Assembly (NCBI GenBank): GCA_934395135.1
Contig: CAKRRK010000005.1
Coordinates: 20,444-84,443 of the forward strand
DNA length: 64,000 nucleotides
Direction: 5' to 3'
Source: an uncultured Eubacteriales bacterium
GTDB lineage: Bacteria; Bacillota; Clostridia; Oscillospirales; Butyricicoccaceae
Positions 35,386 through 43,889 of the stretch are shown one piece after another (position 1 is the stretch's first letter; each line of letters starts with the position of its first letter). Below the pieces are notes generated by a model. It made no database searches and was not told the DNA's origin. It saw only the letters and a program-made list of their open reading frames with translations. The position numbers were made by a program, and so were the translations under genes.

Positions 35386-35685
35386 ATGGCGACAAATCAA
35401 AAAACGAACGGTATTTTGGAATACAAAGGCCATCCATTAATGCGTAACAATAATATTATTTACTACGGTAATATGGCGGAAAAATACATCATTATGATGC
35501 AGATACTGGATTCAGAAAAAGTGCAGGATCTTGACGTGTCTACAAAAATATCGGTTCAGCTGCAAAATACTTCTCCGGATGTCCGGTCCAAAGACCGCAT
35601 TGTAAAGCAAACGGAAAAAAACGGTTTATACAACGCGCTGGACATTGCTGAAATCTGGCTGAATCGAGCGCTGGCTTCTAAATAA
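35386..35685 (+). CDS. conserved-looking hypothetical protein
   Basis: A 99-residue cytosolic protein with no signal peptide or membrane helix, beginning MATNQKTNGILEYKGHPLMR. It has an N-terminal beta-rich part (YKGHPL, NIIYYGNM) and a C-terminal helical part (NGLYNALDIAEIWLNRAL). AAGGAG lies upstream of ATG. I do not recognise a family. It shares a promoter and, likely, a transcript with the SH3/NlpC-P60 gene. Confidence 0.8.
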   Translation: MATNQKTNGILEYKGHPLMRNNNIIYYGNMAEKYIIMMQILDSEKVQDLDVSTKISVQLQNTSPDVRSKDRIVKQTEKNGLYNALDIAEIWLNRALASK

Positions 35686-35712
35686 TGACAACCTTAACGG
35701 AGGAGTTTCATC

Positions 35713-36633
35713 ATGTTTTCTTTTAAAAAAGCCGCAAAACTGGTTATTTCCGGCTGCATCGTAGCCGCTCTTTCCTGTTCCAGCGTATTTGCCCTCAATG
35801 TTGGCACAGTTACTGCTTCTTCATCCCTGAACTTCCGTGCATCTGCCTCTACTTCATCCGCAGTGCTGGGTAAACTTGCAAGCGGTTCCAAAGTGGCTGT
35901 CCTTGCGCAAAGCGATGGATGGAGCAAGGTTGCCATCAACAGCACAACAGGATATGTTAGTTCCGAATATCTGAAAAACCTTTCGGAAGACGCCGATTTT
36001 CTAATTGGCAACGGCGTTATTACCGGTTCGGTCGTAAACATCAGAAGCACACCATCCACCGCCGCGTCTGTCCTGTTTCAGGCGAAGTTCGGCGCCACTA
36101 TGGATGTGATTGGTATTCAGAACGGTTGGTACAAAATAAAAAGCAACGCAACCATTGGATATGTTCATCCGGATTATATTGTAATTGTAAAATCCGCTTC
36201 CTCTGTTTCCCGAGGCGCTAACGGTGACATCCTTATTTCTACCGCATCGCAAGGTTCTCCTGTAGGCGCTACCGTTGTGGAAACCGCCAAAGCGCAAATT
36301 GGAAAACCTTATTCCTACGGTTCGAAAGGTCCAAACGCGTTTGATTGCTCCGGACTTACATATTATGCTTACAAACAGCATGGCTATACCTTAGGTTCCT
36401 CTTCCGCCAGTCAGTACGCCTCCACTGCCCGTGTTTCCCGGGAAAATCTTCAGCCCGGCGATCTGGTATTTTTCAGCAACAGCAGTTCCGGCGGACGGGT
36501 CGGTCATGTAGGAATCTATGTTGGAAACGATCAGTATATTCACGCTCCCTCTGCTGGAAAAACCGTATGTTATGCCTCCCTCAGCTCTTCTTGGAGCGCA
36601 CGGCATTATATTGGCGGCGGACGGGTTGCTTGA
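35713..36633 (+). CDS. secreted SH3-domain NlpC/P60 peptidoglycan hydrolase
   Basis: A 306-residue wall hydrolase cutting peptide stems. Signal peptide about 1-27 (FKKAAKLVISGCIVAAL), two bacterial SH3 domains (30-85; 95-155; both SLNFRA/NIRS-type starts), then NlpC/P60 from about 185. Catalytic Cys is in FDCSG, His in GRVGHVGIYVG and the third polar residue in YIHAP. GGAGGAG precedes the ATG. This is the protein class controlled by WalRK in other Firmicutes. Confidence 0.95.
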   Translation: MFSFKKAAKLVISGCIVAALSCSSVFALNVGTVTASSSLNFRASASTSSAVLGKLASGSKVAVLAQSDGWSKVAINSTTGYVSSEYLKNLSEDADFLIGNGVITGSVVNIRSTPSTAASVLFQAKFGATMDVIGIQNGWYKIKSNATIGYVHPDYIVIVKSASSVSRGANGDILISTASQGSPVGATVVETAKAQIGKPYSYGSKGPNAFDCSGLTYYAYKQHGYTLGSSSASQYASTARVSRENLQPGDLVFFSNSSSGGRVGHVGIYVGNDQYIHAPSAGKTVCYASLSSSWSARHYIGGGRVA

Positions 36634-36661
36634 TAAGCTTGTTCTGTTGTATACAGCGGCA

Positions 36662-36697
36662 AAAGCACAATCTTTTTGATTGTGCTTTATTTTTTTA
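36662..36697. terminator. bidirectional terminator
   Basis: Inverted repeat AAAGCACAATC/GATTGTGCTTT followed by ATTTTTTTA on the plus strand. It overlaps the last codons of the convergent minus-strand gene. Confidence 0.85.
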
Positions 36698-37268
36698 TCA
36701 TAAGATACCCATCTTTGCAGACCAACTCCGAAACCTGAATATGATTTTCACGGAGCATCTGATTGATGCTTTGAGACAGGCCGGAAAAAATTGTATCGGT
36801 TACAATATTTTTTGGTATCTCCTGTTCCATAACGGAAACAGTTTCCAGGGAAACTGCAACTTCTCCGCTGTTTGTACTGCCAACGCCCACACTGCAGCGA
36901 AAGCACACATCTTCCGGCAAAAAATCAATTATATCGGAATAAGCAGACAGCTGGCTGTTTTCCTGCGCCGTTTTTTTTAGTTCCCGGCGTTTCATTGTCA
37001 AGTCAAACTGGAGTGCGTTATCCTCTGCGATTGTCACCTCTACATTGTCCAATGGAATACCCGAAGCATTATCCCGTATCATACTCTCCAGCGTATCCTC
37101 CGAAAGGCGAAAATAAGACTCCTCGGCAGACGGCGCAATATCCGACGGCATGGGAGGACTGTGCAGCGGTGTAGAACTGGATAGCAGCATTTTCCCAATC
37201 AGCAGAAGGCACCCCATCAGACATACTCCCAATATAATTGTGTAAATATACCCTTTATTTTCTTTCAT
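36687..37268 (-). CDS. membrane-anchored hypothetical protein
   Basis: A 193-residue protein. Start chosen at ATG 37268 after GGAGG (MKENKGYIYTII); the longer reading adds 49 unsupported residues. One N-terminal transmembrane helix (about 9-29) precedes a proline-rich linker and an extracytoplasmic domain (LSEDTLESMIRDNASGI and an ITLDVEVTI-like strand region). It recalls the DUF2140/YpmS-type layout, but I am unsure. Confidence 0.75.
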   Translation of the reverse strand: MKENKGYIYTIILGVCLMGCLLLIGKMLLSSSTPLHSPPMPSDIAPSAEESYFRLSEDTLESMIRDNASGIPLDNVEVTIAEDNALQFDLTMKRRELKKTAQENSQLSAYSDIIDFLPEDVCFRCSVGVGSTNSGEVAVSLETVSVMEQEIPKNIVTDTIFSGLSQSINQMLRENHIQVSELVCKDGYLMIKK

Positions 37269-37395
37269 ATGTCTCCTCCGGTTCTCTATGGAATCTTTAT
37301 GCAGGATTTTCCGAAAAATACCTGTTTTCAATAACAAAACAAAATCTGTGGAATAGGATGGTAATGAGAATTTAAAATGCAAAGGGGATTTAAAT

Positions 37396-37632
37396 ATGAT
37401 ATCTACTGTTACCACCCTGGATCATTTGTCCGAGGGTCAGTTTGGATACATAACAAACGTTTCAGAAACTGGCATGCTAAAGCGCCGGCTCTGGGATCTC
37501 GGCATTGTGGAGGGCACCAAGGTATACTGCGCCCACAAAGGACCGTTTGGCGACCCAGTGGCATATCAGGTGCGAGGCGCTGTTATAGCACTTCGAAAAG
37601 ACGACAGCAGAAACATACAAATTGAACTATAA
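37396..37632 (+). CDS. feoA: ferrous iron transport protein A
   Basis: A 78-residue SH3-like cytosolic protein; signature MLKRRLWDLGIVEGTKV and PFGDPVAYQVRGAVIALRK. It is 12 bp before feoB. The 127-bp divergent region upstream has no clear Fur box. Confidence 0.94.
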   Translation: MISTVTTLDHLSEGQFGYITNVSETGMLKRRLWDLGIVEGTKVYCAHKGPFGDPVAYQVRGAVIALRKDDSRNIQIEL

Positions 37633-37644
37633 GGGCGATGCATT

Positions 37645-39729
37645 ATGAGCAACAAACAAGTCGAATTTGATTTCGCTTCTGTTTGTACCACTGCAAACAA
37701 AGACATCCCGAAAGTGGCGCTTGTCGGCAATCCAAATGTCGGAAAAAGCACCATTTTTAATGCGATTACAAATTTAAATCAACATACGGGAAATTGGCCG
37801 GGGAAAACGGTTTCCTCGGCTTTCGGTACCTATAAATGGAACAACAAAACCCATATCATGGTTGACCTTCCCGGGACTTATTCCTTAAACTCCAATTCTT
37901 ATGAGGAAGAAATTGCCCGTGATTTCATTTGCTTTGGAAAGCCGGATGCCGTCGTTGTCGTCTGCGATGCCACATGTTTGGAACGCAACCTTATCCTGTT
38001 TTTGCAGACACTGGAATTGCATTCCCATGTTATCTTGTGCATTAACTTGATGGATGAGGCCCGCTCCAAAGGCATTCTTGTGGAAGATAAAAAACTGCAT
38101 GATATTCTTGGTGTTCCTGTTGTATGCTGCTGCGCACGGGACGGCGCTGGAATCGAGACATTATTACAGACCATCGAGGAATGTCAAAGCACTCCTCTTT
38201 CTCCGCAATATCAAATCCAGTATCCAAAAAACATTGAAGCATACATCCAGGATATACTTCCCCGGCTGCCGGAAACCGGCTTTGACAAGCGTTGGCTCTC
38301 TCTGCGGCTCATTGATCAAAAGAAAAGCTTCTTCCAAGCAATGTATGAGAATACCGGCTATAATTTTTATTCCGATTTCTGGCAGACATATATCCACAGT
38401 CATACGGACGAGACTTTTGAAAAAAACATTGTGTCCGGCATTGTATTGAATGCAGAAGACATTTGCAACCAAACTGTTTCCTTTCAAACGCAAAATCCAT
38501 CCAGTCGAGACCGAAAGATCGATAAATTTTTCATCAGCAAAAAAACCGGCATACCCGTTATGATCGGCTTGTTGCTGCTGGTATTTTATATTACAATTGT
38601 TGGTGCAAATTACCCGTCTTCCCTGCTTCAGTCTTTTTTTTATTACGCAGAAACAAAACTTCTTCTGTTCTTTGAACATGCCCAGGTGGCAGAATGGTTC
38701 TATGTTCCGCTGGTGTCCGGGGTATTTCGTGTGACCGGTTGGGTAATCGCTGTAATGCTCCCTCCAATGGCTATATTTTTCCCGCTGTTTACAATCTTAG
38801 AAGATTCCGGGTATCTTCCCAGAATCGCGTTTAATTTAGACTGCGCGTTTAAAAAGGCAGGTGCTTGCGGAAAACAGGCTTTAACTCACTGCATGGGGTT
38901 CGGCTGCAACGCAGTAGGCATCACCGGCTGCCGAATTATTGATTCCCCCCGTGAACGCCTGATCGCCATGATTACCAATGTATTTGCTCCCTGCAATGGC
39001 AGACTGCCAACCGCGATTTCCATCATTACTATGTTTTTTCTTTTGTCCGCCGGTGCGGGTTATTCGTTCTTATCTGCCGTTATATTGACCTTGTGGATTA
39101 TTTTAGGCATTTTTATGACGTTTCTTGTCTCCAAATTCCTTTCCAGCACGCTGTTTAAAGGCATTCCTTCTTCCTTCGCGCTGGAGCTTCCCCCCTATCG
39201 AAAACCGCAATTCCTGAAAGTAATTGTACGTTCCATTTTGGATCGAACGCTTTTCGTTCTTGCCCGGGCAGCTGCCGTTGCTGCGCCGGCCGGTCTGATT
39301 ATTTGGCTGTTGTCCAATCTTTATATCGGAGATGCAAGCATTCTTTCTTCCATCGCGGCCTTTTTGGATCCATTCGGACGGCTGATCGGCCTGGACGGCG
39401 TTATCCTGATTGCCTTTTTGCTTTCCTTCCCGGCCAATGAAATCTTATTTCCATTGATTATTATGGGGTATTTGTCCACCGGTATGCTGACAGAATTTGA
39501 TAAGCTTTCCGACCTCAAGGCGTTGCTGGTAACCAATGGATGGACCACGCTCACCGCAATCTGTGTGCTGCTTTTTTCTCTGATGCACTGGCCATGCTCC
39601 ACCTCATGCATTACCATATACAAAGAAACCAAAAGTCTCCGATGGACTGCTGTCGCTATAGCTATTCCCACTATAGCCGGTATCGGGCTGTGCTTTTTCG
39701 TAGCATCTGTCGGACGGCTCCTATTTTAA
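37645..39729 (+). CDS. feoB: ferrous iron transporter FeoB
   Basis: A 694-residue Fe(II) transporter. The N-terminal G domain has G1 (GNPNVGKST), G3 (DLPGTY) and G4-like NLMDEA, then the spacer helix domain and a membrane domain from about 305. Gate motifs are seen: GFGCNAVG with its conserved Cys near residue 425 and MHWPCSTSC near the C-terminus. Normal length, intact. Confidence 0.96.
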   Translation: MSNKQVEFDFASVCTTANKDIPKVALVGNPNVGKSTIFNAITNLNQHTGNWPGKTVSSAFGTYKWNNKTHIMVDLPGTYSLNSNSYEEEIARDFICFGKPDAVVVVCDATCLERNLILFLQTLELHSHVILCINLMDEARSKGILVEDKKLHDILGVPVVCCCARDGAGIETLLQTIEECQSTPLSPQYQIQYPKNIEAYIQDILPRLPETGFDKRWLSLRLIDQKKSFFQAMYENTGYNFYSDFWQTYIHSHTDETFEKNIVSGIVLNAEDICNQTVSFQTQNPSSRDRKIDKFFISKKTGIPVMIGLLLLVFYITIVGANYPSSLLQSFFYYAETKLLLFFEHAQVAEWFYVPLVSGVFRVTGWVIAVMLPPMAIFFPLFTILEDSGYLPRIAFNLDCAFKKAGACGKQALTHCMGFGCNAVGITGCRIIDSPRERLIAMITNVFAPCNGRLPTAISIITMFFLLSAGAGYSFLSAVILTLWIILGIFMTFLVSKFLSSTLFKGIPSSFALELPPYRKPQFLKVIVRSILDRTLFVLARAAAVAAPAGLIIWLLSNLYIGDASILSSIAAFLDPFGRLIGLDGVILIAFLLSFPANEILFPLIIMGYLSTGMLTEFDKLSDLKALLVTNGWTTLTAICVLLFSLMHWPCSTSCITIYKETKSLRWTAVAIAIPTIAGIGLCFFVASVGRLLF

Positions 39730-39840
39730 CTTCCATATCGCGTTCTTTTGCGCGGACGTATAAAAATCCCTGGTCCGCCAAAAAAAGCGGTTGTTTTACC
39801 GTATAAATATATCGCAATATCGTATCGAAATATAAAGGCA

Positions 39841-39880
39841 GGACTCTGTCCCTGTAACAACGGGCCAGAGTCCTTTTTTT
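39841..39880 (+). terminator. terminator of feoAB
   Basis: GGACTCTGTCCC/GGGCCAGAGTCC (one T-C mismatch) followed by T7. The rest of the 39730-40072 gap holds no gene. Confidence 0.85.
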
Positions 39881-40072
39881 CCTGTACTTGTAGATTTTTG
39901 TTAAAATTTCTGCGGATTAAATAGGGTTTTAGATTTTGATATTCCAAATTATTATTAAAATTTTTGGAGCCATGTGCCCCTGCATAACAAAGGGAATTAT
40001 GATATGAATTGAATAAGGGGCCATGTTATGGTAAAATGGGAGCGTCAAATTCGCCTTTGGAGGTGCATAGCA

Positions 40073-40405
40073 ATGAAAAACCTGATAGGGCATTGTGGTT
40101 TGGACTGTGAAACGTGTGACGCTTACCTTGCAACCGTCAAGGATGACCAGGATTTGCGTGTAAAGACTGCAAAACTTTGGGCAGCACTAAATAATGCACC
40201 AATTCTGCCGGAACATATCAACTGTGAGGGTTGCAGAGCAAGTGGAAAAAAAACCGTATTTTGTGATAGTCTCTGTGATATTCGACAATGTGCTTTAAAA
40301 AAAGGTGTGAGCACCTGTGGTGCTTGCTCTGATGTTGCGAAATGTGCTGTAATTGCAGTCATTAGAGAAAACAACCCAGAAGCACGTAAGAACTTAGGAT
40401 TATGA
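40073..40405 (+). CDS. DUF3795 cysteine-rich protein
   Basis: A 110-residue protein with ten or more cysteines in pairs: GHCGLDCETCDAY near the start, CEGCRA, CDSLCDIRQC and CGACSDVAKC. This is the DUF3795 pattern, a probable metal-binding fold of unknown role. The start is ATG 40073, nine bases after GGAGG. It is followed by the VOC gene at 10 bp. Confidence 0.85.
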   Translation: MKNLIGHCGLDCETCDAYLATVKDDQDLRVKTAKLWAALNNAPILPEHINCEGCRASGKKTVFCDSLCDIRQCALKKGVSTCGACSDVAKCAVIAVIRENNPEARKNLGL

Positions 40406-40415
40406 AGAAGGTACC

Positions 40416-40883
40416 ATGAAGTTCATATCTTCTATGCTTGTTGTAAGTGATATGGAAAAATCGGTCAAGTTTTATAAAGATGTGCTTAGCCTTGATGTGA
40501 TTTTAGATTTTGGAGCAAATAAGACACTAACGGGCGGACTTGCCTTACAGACGTTAGAAACCTATCAGGAGTTTATTCACACGGAGAATATCTCTTTTGG
40601 CGGCAATAGCTTTGAGGTATACTTTGAAGAAGATGACTTTGATGCTTTTGCAAATATGCTGAATAATTATGATATTGAGTATGTTCATCCAATCAAAGAG
40701 CATAGCTGGGGGCAACGAGTGGTTCGGTTTTATGACCCAGACCGGCATATTGTTGAAGTCGGAGAAAATATGGAAGCGGTTTGCCGGCGCTTTGTAGAAA
40801 GCGGCATGACAGCAGAACAAGCTGCAAAACGTATGGATGTCCCATTGGATTATGTGAATGCCTGCATTCAGAAAAAGGGCTAA
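40416..40883 (+). CDS. VOC-superfamily (glyoxalase-like) protein
   Basis: A 155-residue protein with two beta-alpha-beta-beta-beta modules (SSMLVVSDMEKSVKFYKDVL; residues 1-60 and 65-115). The conserved EV.E-type end is present (RFYDPDRHIVEVGENME). A helical C-terminal extension follows (MTAEQAAKRMDVPLDYVNACI), which is unlike the shortest VOC proteins. The substrate is unknown; the pair with the DUF3795 gene looks like a small independent operon. Confidence 0.85.
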   Translation: MKFISSMLVVSDMEKSVKFYKDVLSLDVILDFGANKTLTGGLALQTLETYQEFIHTENISFGGNSFEVYFEEDDFDAFANMLNNYDIEYVHPIKEHSWGQRVVRFYDPDRHIVEVGENMEAVCRRFVESGMTAEQAAKRMDVPLDYVNACIQKKG

Positions 40884-40961
40884 CCGAATGCAGCGTTAAC
40901 GGAAAGAATATGGGCACAAAAAGCCAATAGGCTATTGGAAAGAATGAACGATGTCAGCATT

Positions 40962-40992
40962 AAAAAATGCGGCGAACCAAACCGTTCGCCGC
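40962..40992 (-). terminator. terminator of tRNA-Val
   Basis: Inverted repeat GCGGCGAAC/GTTCGCCGC with the minus-strand tail ATTTTTT, immediately after the tRNA. Confidence 0.85.
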
Positions 40993-40996
40993 GATG

Positions 40997-41073
<77 letters not shown>

Positions 41074-41092
41074 TGACAGAAATATTATGATT

Positions 41093-41121
41093 ATTATATC
41101 GGAAAGATAGCAAAAAGTCAA
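41093..41121 (-). promoter_or_regulatory. sigma-A promoter of tRNA-Val
   Basis: Minus-strand TTGACT (41121-41116), 17-bp spacer, TATAAT (41098-41093). Confidence 0.85.
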
Positions 41122-41214
41122 ACCTGTTTTGGTATGGCTATACAAGTTTTGAAGTTGACTGCAAGGCGCTCTCGCCCTATGCTTAATGCGCAGAGCCGTT
41201 TGCACTCACACCTT

Positions 41215-41250
41215 AAAAAATACACCGGGAATAAGTTCCGGTGTATTTTT
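41215..41250. terminator. terminator of the ferredoxin gene
   Basis: TACACCGG/CCGGTGTA with A/T-runs on both sides, usable from either strand. Confidence 0.8.
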
Positions 41251-41291
41251 CCTTTTCTGCGCTTAAAAAACGACATTCCTAATGGCAGAGA

Positions 41292-41483
41292 TTATGCGTC
41301 TTTTTCAAAAAGAATGACGCTGACAGGACAGTTCCGGGCCGCTTCTTCCACTTCTTCCAGTTCTTTTTGTGCCGGCGCAGCATAAACCTCTGCCACACCT
41401 TCCTGAGACATCTGAAATACGCTTGGGCAGGTAGAAACGCACAGCCCGCAGGCAATGCAGCCATCTTCAATCTGCAATTTCAT
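41292..41483 (-). CDS. single-cluster 4Fe-4S ferredoxin
   Basis: A 63-residue acidic ferredoxin. C9-I-A-C-G-L-C-V-S-T-C-P and a later N-C-P supply ligands for one [4Fe-4S] cluster; the other half is a degenerate helical segment, as in the monocluster ferredoxins. The start is ATG 41483 after GAGGTGAAAG. It has no operon partner. Confidence 0.92.
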   Translation of the reverse strand: MKLQIEDGCIACGLCVSTCPSVFQMSQEGVAEVYAAPAQKELEEVEEAARNCPVSVILFEKDA

Positions 41484-41670
41484 ACTTTCACCTCGTTTTA
41501 CAGCCAAATTAATTACCAATATTTTTACTCAAATATCAGAATTTATACCTTGCGGAATTTGCCGAATTTGGATGAAAAATCGTATGGTTTCAAACAATTC
41601 GCAAGCTGTAACCAACGGATCCAAAGTGGAATATAGTGGTAGTAGTTCAGAAAAAGAGAGGCTCTGCTAT

Positions 41671-42312
41671 ATGGATGTTTTGCTTTGCAGCCTGGAAGCC
41701 TTTGCTCTGGTGTCCGCATTGTCTCTGGACGCATTTGCCGCAAGTTTTGCATATGGAGCAAATCGTATTAAAATCCCATTAAAATCCGGCGCTGTCATTA
41801 ACTTTGTGTGTTCCGGCATGCTGGGGCTTTCTCTCGTTGTTGGAGCCTTTGTCCGGAATATTTTGCCGGAACCTATGACCGCGTACATCAGTTTTGCTAT
41901 TTTGTTCCTTTTTGCGCTGTCCAATTTTTTTGACTTTGCCATCAAACGCTGGATTCAAAAAAGCGGAACGATGCAGCCAAAAGCGGAGTTTTGTTTTTTA
42001 AACTTTCGCTTTCTTCTACAGGTAATCTGCGACGCGACTCAGGCAGATGCAGATGCTTCCAAGGAACTTTCTGCCAAAGAAGCCCTTACTCTTGCAATTG
42101 CGCTTTCTGTGGATGGCCTTGCGGTTGGCTTTGGATCCGGTCTTGTGACCATCAATTATTGCTTAGTTCTTGTATTGTCTTTTGTCGTCAATATAGCGGC
42201 TGTTATGATCGGCGGCTCCTTGGGAAATAAAGTGGCCGGAAAAACCGAACTAAATCTTTCCTGGGTAGGCGGCGCGGTTTTAATGCTTCTTGCTTTCACA
42301 AAGCTGCTGTAG
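41671..42312 (+). CDS. ytaF: YtaF/MntP-like sporulation membrane protein
   Basis: A 213-residue protein with about six transmembrane helices. It carries the paired ALSLDAFAASFAYG and ALSVDGLAVGFGSG motifs of the MntP/YtaF superfamily (metal efflux fold), and DATQADADASKELSAKEAL in the loop. The start is ATG 41671 after AGAGAGG; the longer reading adds 72 residues out of the ferredoxin region. YtaF is implicated in sporulation in Bacillus; a Mn2+ efflux role is the alternative. Confidence 0.85.
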   Translation: MDVLLCSLEAFALVSALSLDAFAASFAYGANRIKIPLKSGAVINFVCSGMLGLSLVVGAFVRNILPEPMTAYISFAILFLFALSNFFDFAIKRWIQKSGTMQPKAEFCFLNFRFLLQVICDATQADADASKELSAKEALTLAIALSVDGLAVGFGSGLVTINYCLVLVLSFVVNIAAVMIGGSLGNKVAGKTELNLSWVGGAVLMLLAFTKLL

Positions 42313-42411
42313 CGGACGAATTGCATCATTCTTCCCAGAATCCTGATTCTTTCTTAGCCGGCATGCGGAGGTGAGGTTGGAGAGGCCGCTGCCAATGGCA
42401 TTGTAATCCAC

Positions 42412-42451
42412 AAAGAGGCTTTGCACCGGAAGGTTCCGCAAAAGCCTCTTT
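42412..42451 (+). terminator. terminator of ytaF
   Basis: AAAGAGGCTTT.GC/GC.AAAAGCCTCTTT with a stacked inner stem; the T-run is part of the 3' arm. Confidence 0.7.
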
Positions 42452-42502
42452 CTGCTGCGCAGAATTTTTGAGAGACTTTTTCTTTTCCTGCGCAATTTTT
42501 CA

Positions 42503-42531
42503 TTGACAAGCTATAAAAAACATACTATAAT
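42503..42531 (+). promoter_or_regulatory. sigma-A promoter of the aro operon
   Basis: TTGACA (42503-42508), 17-bp spacer, TATAAT (42526-42531): a consensus promoter that reads into the T-box. Confidence 0.92.
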
Positions 42532-42537
42532 GCTTGT

Positions 42538-42820
42538 AGAATAATATAAATGCGATGATTAAGAAAAGTAAATTTACAAAAATCCTGCAGAGAGCGGTTA
42601 TGTCAGCTGAAATTAACCGTATGATTTTGTAAATAGAAGTTCCCTTATGAGCAGGAATGCTGAACTACAAAGTAGGCGTTTCCGGTTTTACCTCCGTTAT
42701 GTGGTGAAAGCATCAGATTTTTCTTGTGCTTTTTAGAAAGTGCAGCGTTTGGCTGAATTTGGGTGGTACCGCGGAAACATTAGTCTTTCGTCCCGATCGA
42801 GGGGATGAAGGGCTTTTTTT
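42538..42820 (+). promoter_or_regulatory. T-box leader of the aro operon, specifier TTC (Phe)
   Basis: AAAAGTA loop motif, stem ATTTACAAAA.TC/GATTTTGTAAAT, specifier loop GAAG-TTC (42640-42642), T-box TGGTACCGCGG near 42763-42773, and a 12-pair terminator with T7 (42783-42820). It couples aromatic biosynthesis to the charging of tRNA-Phe. A TAC also occurs nearby (42655), but not in the loop position shared with the other two T-boxes. Confidence 0.92.
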
Positions 42821-42864
42821 ATTTTGTAAATCATTATAAAATCAGATAAAGGAGATCGTATGTT

Positions 42865-43881
42865 ATGGTAATTGTTTTAAAAAAAGGAACTTCCAAAGAA
42901 GAATGCGACAAATTGCATGCCTATTTGGAAAAATTCAATGTTTCCGCCAAACCGATTCAAGGTGCGGAAACAACCATTATCGGTCTTGTAGGAGACACCT
43001 CTTCCCTGGATCAAAGTACGATTATGATCAATCCCTGTGTGGATAAAATCATTAAAGTGCAGGAACCATTTAAAAGCGTAAACCGAAAAATGCACCCGGA
43101 AAATACCGTAGTTCCAATTGGCCGGAATGTGCAGATCGGCGGCAACCGTCTGGTGGTAATGGCCGGCCCCTGTTCGGTGGAATCCGAAGAGCAGATAACC
43201 GAAATTGCAGAGCATGTGAAGCAGTGCGGCGCCACCGTTCTGCGCGGCGGCGCTTGGAAGCCGCGGTCGTCGCCCTATTCCTTCCAAGGCTTAAAGGAAC
43301 AGGGTCTCGCCTATTTAATGGCCGCGAAAAAGAAAACTGATCTGCCGGTTATTACTGAAATTACAAACCCTGCGCACATTGAACTGTTTTTGGACAAATG
43401 TGACTGTTTTCAAGTCGGCGCCCGAAACATGCAAAACTTTGAGTTGTTGAAAGAATTGGGTCATACGAAAAAGCCGATTCTTTTAAAGCGCGGATTTGCC
43501 AACACCATTGAGGAATTTTTAATGTCTGCCGAGTATATTTATGCCGGTGGAAATGAAAACATTATCTTGTGCGAGCGCGGTATCCGTACCTACGAAACCT
43601 ATACCAGAAACACCCTGGATATCAGTGCGGTTCCAGTTTTGAAACGCCTGAGCCATTTGCCGGTTGTTGTGGATCCAAGCCATGCCGCCGGAATTTACTG
43701 GATGGTGGAGCCGCTTGCTATGGCTGCAATCGCCGCCGGTGCAGACGGTCTTATTATAGAAGTCCACAACGACCCGCCGCATGCGATGTCGGACGGCGCG
43801 CAGTCCCTTACCTACAAATCTTTTGAAGAAACCATGAACAAAATCCGTCTTGTGGCAAATGCTATCGGACGCAGTTTGTAG
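42865..43881 (+). CDS. aroF: 3-deoxy-7-phosphoheptulonate synthase
   Basis: Joins PEP and erythrose-4-phosphate, entry to the shikimate pathway. A 338-residue type I-beta DAHP synthase with an N-terminal ferredoxin-like regulatory domain (1-70, MVIVLKKGTSKEECDKL) and the TIM-barrel core: MAGPCSVES, RGGAWKPRSSPYSFQG, KRGFANTIEEFL, VDPSHAAGI. The N-terminal domain is known to carry feedback control by aromatic amino acids in Thermotoga; this is likely here too. Confidence 0.96.
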   Translation: MVIVLKKGTSKEECDKLHAYLEKFNVSAKPIQGAETTIIGLVGDTSSLDQSTIMINPCVDKIIKVQEPFKSVNRKMHPENTVVPIGRNVQIGGNRLVVMAGPCSVESEEQITEIAEHVKQCGATVLRGGAWKPRSSPYSFQGLKEQGLAYLMAAKKKTDLPVITEITNPAHIELFLDKCDCFQVGARNMQNFELLKELGHTKKPILLKRGFANTIEEFLMSAEYIYAGGNENIILCERGIRTYETYTRNTLDISAVPVLKRLSHLPVVVDPSHAAGIYWMVEPLAMAAIAAGADGLIIEVHNDPPHAMSDGAQSLTYKSFEETMNKIRLVANAIGRSL

Positions 43882-43889
43882 GAGTTGAC

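Noticed and set aside
37269..37395. A Fur box before feoA
   Set aside because: Only a half-match (TGAGAAT) with no inverted partner.
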